Source: Azolla caroliniana (lineage: Eukaryota > Polypodiophyta). From it: 64,000 nucleotides of DNA. Below are positions 32,709 to 41,439 of this stretch, one piece after another. Numbering within the stretch: position 1 is the first letter of the stretch; every line of letters starts with the position of its first letter. The notes beneath the pieces are model-generated. The model was not told the DNA's origin, searched no databases, and was given only the letters and a program-made list of their open reading frames with translations. The stretch lies in assembly GCA_043228905.1 (NCBI GenBank), contig JBHGNT010000010.1, positions 19,964,001 to 20,028,000 of the forward strand. Reading direction: 5' to 3'. The position numbers and the translations under genes were made by a program.

Positions 32709-35700
32709 ACTCTTCCGTTTGAATAAACGGATTTACCGGCATATCTCCCAAATACGGTTTAAGCCGAAATCCATTTACCCATTTTGGTAAAACCTCTCCG
32801 GTTAATGATCCCAGTTGGTACGTACCATTTTTACTATTAATTATCCATACTGGACCTGTCCATCTATACCGGAGTTTCCCAGGCATAAGTCCCATTCTCG
32901 TCTGGAATACCAATACCGGTTTCCCAATTTCGAATTGCTCTTCCGATTTCCTTCGATGTCGATTTACGAATGCCTTGATTTGTCTCTGCTTGTGTTCTAG
33001 TGCTGACATTGATTGAATCCGTTCTTCTTCTAATACTAATAAAGCCTCTTTGCGTATCTGCTCCGATTCTATTTCATTTAACTTATTCGTTGCTTGAATA
33101 CGAAGTGTCGGAATTTGAAATTCGATTGGCATAACGGCTTCGAGTCCGAATGCCATTCGGAAAGGTGTTGATTTAATGGATGTTTTGTACGAAGTACGAT
33201 ATGCCCATAATGCACTATTTAACTTTTGATCCCAATCAGTACGATTTTCATTCACTGTCTTCTTTAAAATTGTTTGAATTGTTTTATTTGTCGATTCTGC
33301 CAATCCATTAGCTTGGGGATAGTAAGGCGTACTTTTCTTATGAACTACGGCATAGTAATTGGTTAATTCGTTAATTAACTTGTTAATAAAATGAGTGCCT
33401 TGATCGCTTACCAATTCTATTGGGCAACCGAATCGACACCATATATACTCATACAGGAATTTTGCTGTGGATGCTGCCGTATTGTCCCTGAGAGCTTTTG
33501 CTTCAACCCATTTTGTGCAATAGTCAGTCGCAATTATGATATATCGATTACCGGTTCTTGCAGCTGCTGGTTTGAATGGGCCAACAAAATCTAAGCCCCA
33601 TTTCTGAAATGGCTCAAGAGGTAAAACCGGTTGAAAAGGCATTCGATCCTTTTCGGTTGGTTGCCCCATTCTTTGACACAAATCGCATTTCTTACAGTAT
33701 TCGTTAGCATCTTTCATCACCGTTGGCCACCATAACCCGCTATTCCATATTTTTCTGGCTGTTGCTTCTCCTGCGTAATGACCGCCAGCAATTCCACAAT
33801 GTGACTCTGTTAATATGGCTGATTTTTCAAATTTTCGTACTGCCCTTCGCCATATTCCATCCGCTCCTTTATGATACAACATGTCATTAAATAAACAAAA
33901 ATTCCGACTTCGTACTGCAATTCTTTTTCTTTCATCTGTCGACATGTGTTCGGCCGGAATTCCTGTTGATAGAAATATCGTCATTTCGGAAATCCATTCG
34001 TCCTCTTTTTCCTCATTCACTTCATGTGCTTTTACTGCCTCCACCCGAAATAATTGAGTATCTGGAAAATCATCTTTAACCCCAACCGCTTCTTCTCCAG
34101 ACTCAAGCTGACTGAGATAGTCAGCAATCGCGTGCTGTGCTCCTGGTCGATGTATAATGTCAAATTCAAACTCTTGAAGCAATAACGTCCATCGGGCTAA
34201 CTTGCCTGTCAATTCTTGTTTGGAAACTAGATACAGTAAAGCCGAATGATCCACATGAAATGTAAATTTCTTACCCAAAAGGTAATGTCGAAATTTGTTC
34301 ACACTATATATCATTCCCAAAGCTTCTCTTTCGGTTGTTGAATAGTTTCTTTCGGCCGACGAAAGTTTCCTACTGGCATAGTATACCGGCCTATACCAGT
34401 TTGGTTCGGATAATTGCATTAAAGCACTGCCTATGGCAATGTCCGACGCATCGACGAAAACATGAAATGGTTTGTTCCAGTCCGGTGGTTGAACTACCGG
34501 AACCTTCGTCAGCATCTTCTTGAGACATTCGTACGCATCTTGTTCTATACTTGTCCATATAAAAGGAACTTTGTGTACTGCTGTGTGTAACGGAATAGCA
34601 ATGTCTGCTAGATATCTCATCATTCTACTGTGCCACCGAATTTGACCCAAAAATCTACTTAGAGCTTTAGCATTTGTTGGTGGTGTTGCCTCAATAATTG
34701 CTTTAACTTTATCTGGGTCCACTGCAATCCCTTCTTGACTGACAATATGCCCAAGTAATGTACCACTCATTACTCCGAATGCGCATTTGGCTGGATTTAA
34801 ACTAAGATGCCCTTTTCGACATTTTTCTAAACATAGCCGTAAATGCTCAAAATGATCAGCTTTCCGACTATATACTGCAAAATCATCTAAAAACACCTGC
34901 ATGAAAGCTGGAATATATTCCCCGAATATTTCCTGTATTACCCGCTGAAATGTAGCTGGAGCTGTTTTTAAACCGAACATCATGACTACTGCCACAAAGA
35001 CACCCCATTCTGTGACGAAAGCTGTCTTTTCCTGATCTTCCGGATTCATCCGTACTTGATTGTACCCACTGAACCCATCCAAGAAACTATAAATTTCATG
35101 TCCCGCTACTGCATCTAATATCCCATCTGTGAATGGCAACGGAAACGCATCCGTAATTGTCGCTGCATTCAATTTTCTATAATCCACACATACACGAATT
35201 TTCCCATTCTTTTTCGGGACTACTACTATCGGACTCAGCCATGTTGATTTTTTGACGGGTCGAATAAATCCTACTTTTAAGAGTTTATCGATTTCTTCTT
35301 TTACTTTGATAGCATAATTCGGATTCAACCTGTACCTGCGTTGTTGTACTGGCTTTGCATCTTTATGCAAATTGATTTGATGTTGACAAAAAGCGGGATC
35401 CAGACCTTTCATATCGTCAAAGGACCATGCAAAAACATCTTTATATTGTAATAGTAATGTTGTTAATGTTCGTTTGTCATTTACCGTCAAATCTCTAGCA
35501 ATCAAGATTGTTTTTCTTTCAGCATCCTCTACTCCTGCCAAATCAATCTCCTCCAACGCTGAGGCTTGCACTCTCTGAGATACCTGCAATTCCTTATCTG
35601 TAGCTTCTTGTTGCATTCGTATTTCTTTTATTGTTTGCTCATCGATTGGCACTTCTTCGTGTGAGTCTACATATGGTGTTAATGCTTGCAAAATATCTAC

Positions 35701-38199
35701 CTCAAATAGAGGGATGATTTTTTGATTATCATCAAAATACTGACTTTCTTCTTCCTCGTCCAATCCTTCCATCATATTAACTGCTTCTGCATATACAGGT
35801 AAACTCTGTTTGCTTGTTGTCACTTTGTTGTGCGTCGGAATCCTGACCTTGTTTTTTCCTTTTCTAAATGTTAGCACATTTTGTTTCCAATTTTGTTTAA
35901 TATTAGCTGTCTTTAACCATGGTCTCCCCAATAACAAGGGGTATGCTCCCTGTGTTTCTAACTGCAAAATTACTGCTGAAATCTGAAAACTGTGTCCCCC
36001 GATTATTACATCCAGTTGTCGAAGCAAACCAATCGGTCGTACCGTACTTGTATCTGCCATTCGTAACCAAAACGGACATGCTTCCCATTCCGTGATTCCC
36101 AGTTTTTCACATGTAGTTTTGTTAATCACATTAACACCCGAGCCTCCATCTATAATCACATTTCCGATTTCTTGCCCGTAAAGTATTACCTTAATAGACG
36201 GATTCTGTTCATCCATGATCGAAGGGTTATTACTTGGCTGATTGTAGTGTACTGCTATTTGTTCGGAACCTTTATATGCAATTAATGCTGCCACTTTTTC
36301 TGTAAACCTTGGTACTAACTTAAGTAAGCCCTTAAGTGGTAATGACACTTGGCAATCAGCCAACAGTTTCCAAGTTTCTTCCTGTTCCTTATTCTCCAAT
36401 GATTGTTGTACAGCGATGTCCTGGTCAATGTTATTGTCTTGTAACATTCGATTCACATTACTTTGATTTGCTTCATCCACCCATTCCTTTGCCGCCTTCC
36501 GAACTTCTTCCTGAATTTCCCACTCTGATTGTTTGCTTTTGCTGCGTGTCGTTACTTGCTGAACTTCCGGTATTACCATATTAACTGCTGGACCCTTTCC
36601 TTTAACCGGACATTGATTAGCATAATGGCCTAGTTGTCGACAAATGTAACAAGTGGGCACAAATGTTGCACTGGTCTCTCCATGTGCAAATTGCCTGTTA
36701 TTAAATTGCTGCTCTTCATTACCATTCGGGTTTTGTTGGTATTGACGTGTAGCTTTTGGTTTGTAAAATCTCTTGTTTTTATACCTATTCGGCCTAAATT
36801 GTTCAGTATTATCATTTGGTTGTGCTATATTGTGTGGTATCCCGAACTCCTGATTTGGCGGAAAATTACTCTGTTGAAACATTTGATTATTTTGTGGAAC
36901 AGTTTGAGTATTATGTTGAAAAGTCATATTACCCGGTTGAAATGCCGGATTTGGTTGAAATGTAGAATTCGGTTGCACATTCGGACAGTTCTGTTGAAAC
37001 CCTTGAAATGGTGGATTACCTTGTTGGAAACTTTGATTATTTTGTTGAAAATATTGATTCGGATTCTGTACGAATGGTGGGTTGGATTGAGCAAAACCTG
37101 GTTGAAATGCTTGAGTCACTTGAGTGGGTTGCATATTTTGTTGTGAAAAGATCTGATTTGGCTGTAGAACCGGGTTCTGTTGTACATTTTGCTGATTTTG
37201 TGAGAAATTATTATTTTGATAACCATTGAACAGATTAGTGTTATTTTGGTAACCATTGTCAGCAAAAATTTGTCGTACTGACGCCGTAGTCTTATTAAGC
37301 AGATTATATTCACATTGTTCTACGGAATGTAATTTTGAATGACATATTGTACAATGTGTTCTTAACGTACAGTCAATTGCCGAATGCCCCGTATTTAAAC
37401 AAGTGGTGCATTGAACTGCTTGTCGAAATTGTAACTCCTCCATTGTTGGTAATGTACGGTGTAATGCCGACATGTCCATACTCTGAATATTGACCGGTGG
37501 TCGACCCATTTCTATTGCTTTATCAATGACTTGTTCGATAGTCTGATTTCTAAAATCGAACACTTTCAATGTCGTCCTTAATGGTTCTTTTACAGCTTCT
37601 AGAAAGACTTCTTTTAATTCCTTATCCGGAATCGGTCTTGAAATCTGAAGCTGTAAGTTCTGAAATCGTATCACAAACTGAGATACTGTTTCATTTTTTT
37701 CTTGATATAACGCATAAAATTGCGCAATCAAATCCTTCTGCGGAATTTGTTGATGAAATAATTGTAAAAATTTACTAGTTAATACTTCGAAGGATGGAAA
37801 TCCTTGAAGACCGTTCTGCGCAAACCAATTAGCGGAATATCCGTCTAATGATAAGACAAACTCAGCGATTTTTGACTTATCTTCGGCATCTGCCGACAAT
37901 CGCTGAGCTCCATGGTTAATCTCCCATGTCGTTAAGAAATCCCTAACATGTGCTTCCGCATCTGTTCCTTCCCGGAACTTAGAATAAGTATAAGGCATAT
38001 CGTCCCAAATGTCGTAAAACGATACCTCTTCCGTCTGTTTTTCGTCTGAAGGTAATTGATCGGATAAGTCAGGAAGTTTCGACCACTTTGTGCTTGATTC
38101 CGGCTGTTCTTGCGTAATGAACGCTTGCTGCACTACCTTCGTAACTGACCTTGTACGAGGGCGCTTACAACTGACCGGTGCCTCCTCTTCATACGACAT
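32707..38199 (-). CDS. Element E Gag-Pol polyprotein, intact Ty3-type
   Basis: One uninterrupted 1830-residue frame. Gag capsid domain spans about 60-235. Two adjacent zinc knuckles follow (CTTCLNTGHSAIDC 264-277; CTICHSKLHSVEQC 283-296), then an Asn/Gln-rich region (about 315-500) and a third knuckle (CYICRQLGHYANQC 517-530). Retropepsin has DGGSGVNVI (684-692) and LLLGRPWL. Reverse transcriptase spans about 955-1155 with FLDGFSGYNQ, GLKTAPATFQ and catalytic FLDD (1103-1106). RNase H starts at FVDASD (1248-1253). Integrase has an HHCC finger (about 1467-1508), then D1538 (GLDFVGP), D1599 (SDQGTH) and E1635 (GLAESTNK). A GPY/F-type module (RWTGPVWII) ends it; I see no chromodomain. All expected catalytic residues are present, so this element may be autonomous. 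Gag and Pol share a frame, so no frameshift is needed. Confidence 0.95.
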   Translation of the reverse strand: MSYEEEAPVSCKRPRTRSVTKVVQQAFITQEQPESSTKWSKLPDLSDQLPSDEKQTEEVSFYDIWDDMPYTYSKFREGTDAEAHVRDFLTTWEINHGAQRLSADAEDKSKIAEFVLSLDGYSANWFAQNGLQGFPSFEVLTSKFLQLFHQQIPQKDLIAQFYALYQEKNETVSQFVIRFQNLQLQISRPIPDKELKEVFLEAVKEPLRTTLKVFDFRNQTIEQVIDKAIEMGRPPVNIQSMDMSALHRTLPTMEELQFRQAVQCTTCLNTGHSAIDCTLRTHCTICHSKLHSVEQCEYNLLNKTTASVRQIFADNGYQNNTNLFNGYQNNNFSQNQQNVQQNPVLQPNQIFSQQNMQPTQVTQAFQPGFAQSNPPFVQNPNQYFQQNNQSFQQGNPPFQGFQQNCPNVQPNSTFQPNPAFQPGNMTFQHNTQTVPQNNQMFQQSNFPPNQEFGIPHNIAQPNDNTEQFRPNRYKNKRFYKPKATRQYQQNPNGNEEQQFNNRQFAHGETSATFVPTCYICRQLGHYANQCPVKGKGPAVNMVIPEVQQVTTRSKSKQSEWEIQEEVRKAAKEWVDEANQSNVNRMLQDNNIDQDIAVQQSLENKEQEETWKLLADCQVSLPLKGLLKLVPRFTEKVAALIAYKGSEQIAVHYNQPSNNPSIMDEQNPSIKVILYGQEIGNVIIDGGSGVNVINKTTCEKLGITEWEACPFWLRMADTSTVRPIGLLRQLDVIIGGHSFQISAVILQLETQGAYPLLLGRPWLKTANIKQNWKQNVLTFRKGKNKVRIPTHNKVTTSKQSLPVYAEAVNMMEGLDEEEESQYFDDNQKIIPLFEVDILQALTPYVDSHEEVPIDEQTIKEIRMQQEATDKELQVSQRVQASALEEIDLAGVEDAERKTILIARDLTVNDKRTLTTLLLQYKDVFAWSFDDMKGLDPAFCQHQINLHKDAKPVQQRRYRLNPNYAIKVKEEIDKLLKVGFIRPVKKSTWLSPIVVVPKKNGKIRVCVDYRKLNAATITDAFPLPFTDGILDAVAGHEIYSFLDGFSGYNQVRMNPEDQEKTAFVTEWGVFVAVVMMFGLKTAPATFQRVIQEIFGEYIPAFMQVFLDDFAVYSRKADHFEHLRLCLEKCRKGHLSLNPAKCAFGVMSGTLLGHIVSQEGIAVDPDKVKAIIEATPPTNAKALSRFLGQIRWHSRMMRYLADIAIPLHTAVHKVPFIWTSIEQDAYECLKKMLTKVPVVQPPDWNKPFHVFVDASDIAIGSALMQLSEPNWYRPVYYASRKLSSAERNYSTTEREALGMIYSVNKFRHYLLGKKFTFHVDHSALLYLVSKQELTGKLARWTLLLQEFEFDIIHRPGAQHAIADYLSQLESGEEAVGVKDDFPDTQLFRVEAVKAHEVNEEKEDEWISEMTIFLSTGIPAEHMSTDERKRIAVRSRNFCLFNDMLYHKGADGIWRRAVRKFEKSAILTESHCGIAGGHYAGEATARKIWNSGLWWPTVMKDANEYCKKCDLCQRMGQPTEKDRMPFQPVLPLEPFQKWGLDFVGPFKPAAARTGNRYIIIATDYCTKWVEAKALRDNTAASTAKFLYEYIWCRFGCPIELVSDQGTHFINKLINELTNYYAVVHKKSTPYYPQANGLAESTNKTIQTILKKTVNENRTDWDQKLNSALWAYRTSYKTSIKSTPFRMAFGLEAVMPIEFQIPTLRIQATNKLNEIESEQIRKEALLVLEEERIQSMSALEHKQRQIKAFVNRHRRKSEEQFEIGKPVLVFQTRMGLMPGKLRYRWTGPVWIINSKNGTYQLGSLTGEVLPKWVNGFRLKPYLGDMPVNPFIQTEE

Positions 38200-38230
38200 C
38201 CATTCGAATTATTCTCTGCTTAATTGCAGA

Positions 38231-38247
38231 TGTAACCGGGCGTGCCA
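38231..38247 (-). other. Candidate primer-binding site of element E
   Basis: TGGCACGCCCGGTTACA on the minus strand begins with the TGG expected opposite a tRNA CCA end. It lies about 130 bases inside the shared LTR unit, so either the true 5' LTR extends to about 38250 (about 465 bp, with the other copies truncated) or this is not the priming site. A similar TGGCACGACCG is on the plus strand at 29811. Confidence 0.35.
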
Positions 38248-38377
38248 AAATTCTTCTGTGTTAATCGGCTAATTACTAACTATTACCGATACAGAAGAGT
38301 GAACGTCGCTACTCAACGTTCTAACAAGGAATTGTGTTTTACGAACGGAATTATGCTATATTAATCGGTAATTACCG

Positions 38378-38715
38378 TGATCGTTACTTAGTTATAAATT
38401 AGGAAGCTTGCACTTAAGATCATAGACAACAGAGAAACACAGAATCCGTACAAGATATTCCTAACTTAAACTTATATTACTAAATAAAACGACCTTTCTT
38501 ACAATGCCTTTGGTTCCCTTTTATAGGTATACCGAAGGTCTTTTCTCATCAAGAACTATTCCTACTCCCTAACAAGATTTACAAAATTATCTAACTAACT
38601 TAGTTCTCTTCGTTTTACTGCTGAGTCATTGATCCGAACAGTCGATCCGAACTGACTCTGTTTTCGACGCTTTCCCACCTGTTCGGTAAAACTGACTGTC
38701 CGGGTCCGGGTAACA
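38378..38715 (-). repeat. Element E 5' LTR, copy 3 (outer right)
   Basis: On the minus strand it starts TGTTACCCGGACC and has CCTATAAAAGGG near 38523, giving the promoter direction of gag-pol. It abuts D sequence at GGTAACA|GGGTTTATG. Identity with copy 2 extends 45 bases further left to 38333. Confidence 0.88.
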
Positions 38716-39039
38716 GGGTTTATGCCGGCAGAGCTGATGTACGGACAGAAGCCGATCATGCCGGTGGAACGAATGGTTTCTTCATGGGCGGCGGTAGATT
38801 GGAAGGACGAGATGAACCGGGAGGAGTTGCTGGCGGCGCGGATTCGGCAACTTGAGCGGAGGCCGGAGGATGTGGAACGGGCGAAGGAAAAGCTGCGAGC
38901 GGCAAGGGAGCGGAACAAGACCCGGTTCAACTGGACGCACCGGTTGCGACCAAAGAAGATCGAGGAAGGCGACTAGGTCTTGGTATACGACAACAGCCTC
39001 GACAATCAGCACAAGGCGGTGCAAAAGTTTGCCAGGAGG
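38716..39039 (+). repeat. 324-bp host duplication, right copy
   Basis: Repeats 28760-29083. It continues without a break into the rest of D (GCCAGGAGG|TGGTTCGGG), so the site at which the left LTR sits is uninterrupted here. Confidence 0.97.
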
Positions 39040-39246
39040 TGGTTCGGGCCCTACATGGTGACGAGCGCGAATGACAACGACACGTACCACCTCACGGAAC
39101 TCGACGGGGCACGGTTAGCGGTGCCGGTGGCCGGGAAGCGGATCAAAGCGTTCAAGAAGCGGGTCGAAGATGAGCCAGAGCCTGCGAGCGGGAGCGACAA
39201 CGACGATCAGTTCTGGCCCGACAGAGAATCGGAGAGCGAAGAGTGA
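38716..39246 (+). pseudogene. Integrase C-terminus of alpha copy D, resumed
   Basis: The distal part of D pol after element E: FMPAELMYGQKPIMPVERM, HRLRPKKIEEGD, a TAG where Trp is expected, then VYDNSLDNQHKAVQKF and RRWFGPYMVTSANDND, a GPY/F-type module. It ends in an acidic tail with a TGA at 39244-39246. About 70 bases separate it from the 3' LTR. Confidence 0.88.
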
Positions 39247-39299
39247 TGCTGGTTTTCTTCGGTAACTACCCATCTCTGGCGCATGCCGGTGGATGCGCG

Positions 39300-39315
39300 G
39301 TTTGGTGGGGGTGGA
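39300..39315 (+). other. Polypurine tract of copy D
   Basis: GTTTGGTGGGGGTGGA immediately before the LTR start TGTCGTGAAG. It primes plus-strand DNA in this class of element. Confidence 0.8.
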
Positions 39316-39573
39316 TGTCGTGAAGAAAACTGGCCATAGGCGGAATCAGAGAAAAAGGCCCATGAACCGGCACTTAAACGGATGGACGCGTGAATTGATA
39401 TTTTGATATTTTGTACACGATTCATAAATGGATCGGTTGATGTAAATACTAAGTAGTACACATTTATTAGGGGATTGTGCGTATCTCTGTCAGAAGGGAC
39501 AGGGAATAAAGCGATTTGACTAGGGATGGGAACTATAAAAAGGAAAAGAGAGAGGGGAGAGAGAGTATTGCGC
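39316..39573 (+). repeat. 3' LTR of copy D, cut by element F
   Basis: Begins TGTCGTGAAGAAAACTGGCC and follows D's 5' LTR for about 250 bases (TTGATATTTTGTAC, GGGGATTGTGCGTATCTC). It stops at TTGCGC, where F's LTR begins. Confidence 0.85.
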
Positions 39574-40350
39574 TGTCGTGGAGAATTTCGGCCAGAGGTA
39601 GAAACCGGGAAACATTGGCTACATCCGCGGGGTGCAACATGTGTGCTCACCTGTGTACATTTAGTGTGAATAACGAGGGCGCCTTTATGGCGCCGAAGAG
39701 TAGTCAAGTCGGGACAGACGATCCCATGTAAGTCGAGATTTATCCCACATTGTAACGCATCCCTCTCAATGTTCTATAAAAGGAAGGGAACGCCTTTTGT
39801 GAAAGGGGTTGCCCATTTTACGTTAGAGGGTATACCGTTAGATTTAGGGTTAGTTATATTTCTTCTTCTTCTTCTTCTTCTTCTTCTCCCCCTTCGTGTT
39901 CGCTTAGGGTTTGCTTCAACTCGTCTCCTGTGCAAGACCCCGCTCAGCGCGACAAGCCCGTGAGCTCCCCGATCGGCGGCTTGGCAGCCGACGACTACTG
40001 TAACCTACCTTGGTCCGGCTCGAAGCCGGGGATGTATTCTTCCTTATATACATATACATTTGCGTCTGTCTGTGTATATTCGCGTCTCTATTGGTGTCGG
40101 GTGCTTCCCCTTTCCTGCGTTTCCTGTACATAAGGGCGTGAGTCGGGTCAGCCTATGTGTGTGTGTGTGTGTGCGTGAGTCGGTGTCAAGCGCACACTCC
40201 CTCTCTTTCTCTCTCTCCCTTCGGTTGCTTCCGGTGTGCTTCTGGGATGCCCCGGAAACGGTGAAGCACGACTTCCTACGCTTCGTCACTCCCTAGTCCA
40301 AGACCCCCGTGGTCCCGCCTTTCTCCACGCATGCGCGTAACAACGCGACA
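39574..40350 (+). repeat. 5' LTR of element F
   Basis: Begins TGTCGTGGAGAATTTCGGCC and ends ...CAACGCGACA. It carries TATAAAAG (39775-39782), a (TTC)n tract near 39861-39887, a (TG)n tract near 40156-40172 and the alpha-type GTGGTCCCGCC near its end. It matches the interrupted 3' LTR at 49002. Confidence 0.9.
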
Positions 40351-40354
40351 TATT

Positions 40355-40372
40355 TGGTGAACCCGACGTGAA
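40355..40372 (+). other. Primer-binding site of element F
   Basis: TGGTGAACCCGACGTGAA, identical to that of alpha elements A and D although F's body is different. Confidence 0.8.
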
Positions 40373-40387
40373 AGGCGGCAAGGGAGG

Positions 40388-40536
40388 ATGGAGATGGAAG
40401 ACGACGACCTCGCGGTGATGGTGACCGAAGCGGTGTTGGAGTCGGCATGAGTGGTGATGAGGCGAGAAGCAGCGCAACAAGCGGTTGAGCGAGTGGTCGA
40501 AAGAGTCGGCCGTTTCAACGGGGACAAAGTCCCATC
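40388..40536 (+). pseudogene. Gag of element F, first part
   Basis: Reads MEMEDDDLAVMV onward. A TGA at 40448-40450 probably replaces CGA or a similar codon, and the same frame then continues to VERVGRFNGDKVPS. The VGRFNG/GK segment is shared with alpha Gag (VGRFNGKN in copy A). It is interrupted by copia-B1 after CCATC. Confidence 0.7.
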
Positions 40537-41429
40537 TGACGAGAACTCAACGCTCTTTATATGCACCGCTCGGCCATAACTGAGCTTAGAATCATACACA
40601 GAGAACGGGAAATGAGGAACGACACAATAGAGGAGAGGAGTACGCAGGATTTTTAACGTGGAAAACCCCAAACTAAGGGAAAAACCACGGCAGCCCACAG
40701 GCTGCAAACTATCACTAGGTTAGTATGTACAAAACAATGAGTTCAGGGAGGCAACGACCTCGTGCTCACAATCTTCGCCACAGGTGGCGGTTACAATAGA
40801 GGCGACGACCTCTTTCTCTCTCTCTCTCTCTCTCTGTACACTATTCGCGCTCTGATCTCACGCAGACAAGAAATAACAACAACAGTAACTAAAAGTTTGC
40901 CCTAAGTCATATTTATACTAATATGACTTTTCGGCTATTTACAAATATAGCCTCGATGGACTCTCAGAAACATATTTGCGAATATGTCTCTTCATCCGGT
41001 GAGCATTCCTCACCGGGTCTGCACCATCCAGCTCTCCGTAGCCGGGTGCTATTCATCTGGTCTTCACCGGGTCTGCACCATCCGGCTCTCCGTAGCCGGG
41101 TACTCCTCATCCGGTCTTCACCGGGTCTGCACCATCCGGCTCTCCGTAGTCGGGTACTCCTCATCCGGTCTTCACCGGGTCTGCACCATCCGGCTCTCCG
41201 TAGCCGGGTACTCCTCATCCGGTCCTCACCGGGTCTCCACCATCCGGCTCTCCATAGCCGGGTACTCCTCATCCGGTCTTCACCGGGTCTGCAACATCCG
41301 GCTCTCCGTAGCCGGGTACTCCTCATCCGGTCTTCACCGGGTCTGCATCATCCGGCTCTTCGTAGATGGGTACTCCTCATACGACACTTTTCTTCTCCCT
41401 TCCCATCCGGAGGGACCTGTCTCCCAACA
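40537..41429 (-). repeat. 3' LTR of copia-B1
   Basis: 893 bases, TGACGAGAAC ... CTCCCAACA on the plus strand. Seven 54-bp units lie at about 41003-41380. The palindromic TATA region is at 40904-40929. Confidence 0.9.
41003..41380. repeat. 54-bp minisatellite, seven units, in B1 3' LTR
   Basis: The unit core is CACCGGGTCTGCACCATCC followed by GGCTCTCCGTAGCCGGGT. The 5' LTR of the same element has five units (about 45546-45815), B2 has four in each LTR and the solo LTR at 11124 has three. The array is upstream of the TATA box, in U3. Confidence 0.92.
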
Positions 41430-41439
41430 AACTCCCCCT

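Noticed and set aside
41003-41380. CRISPR-like array
   Set aside because: The direct repeats have no unique spacers and the setting is a plant LTR. It is a minisatellite.
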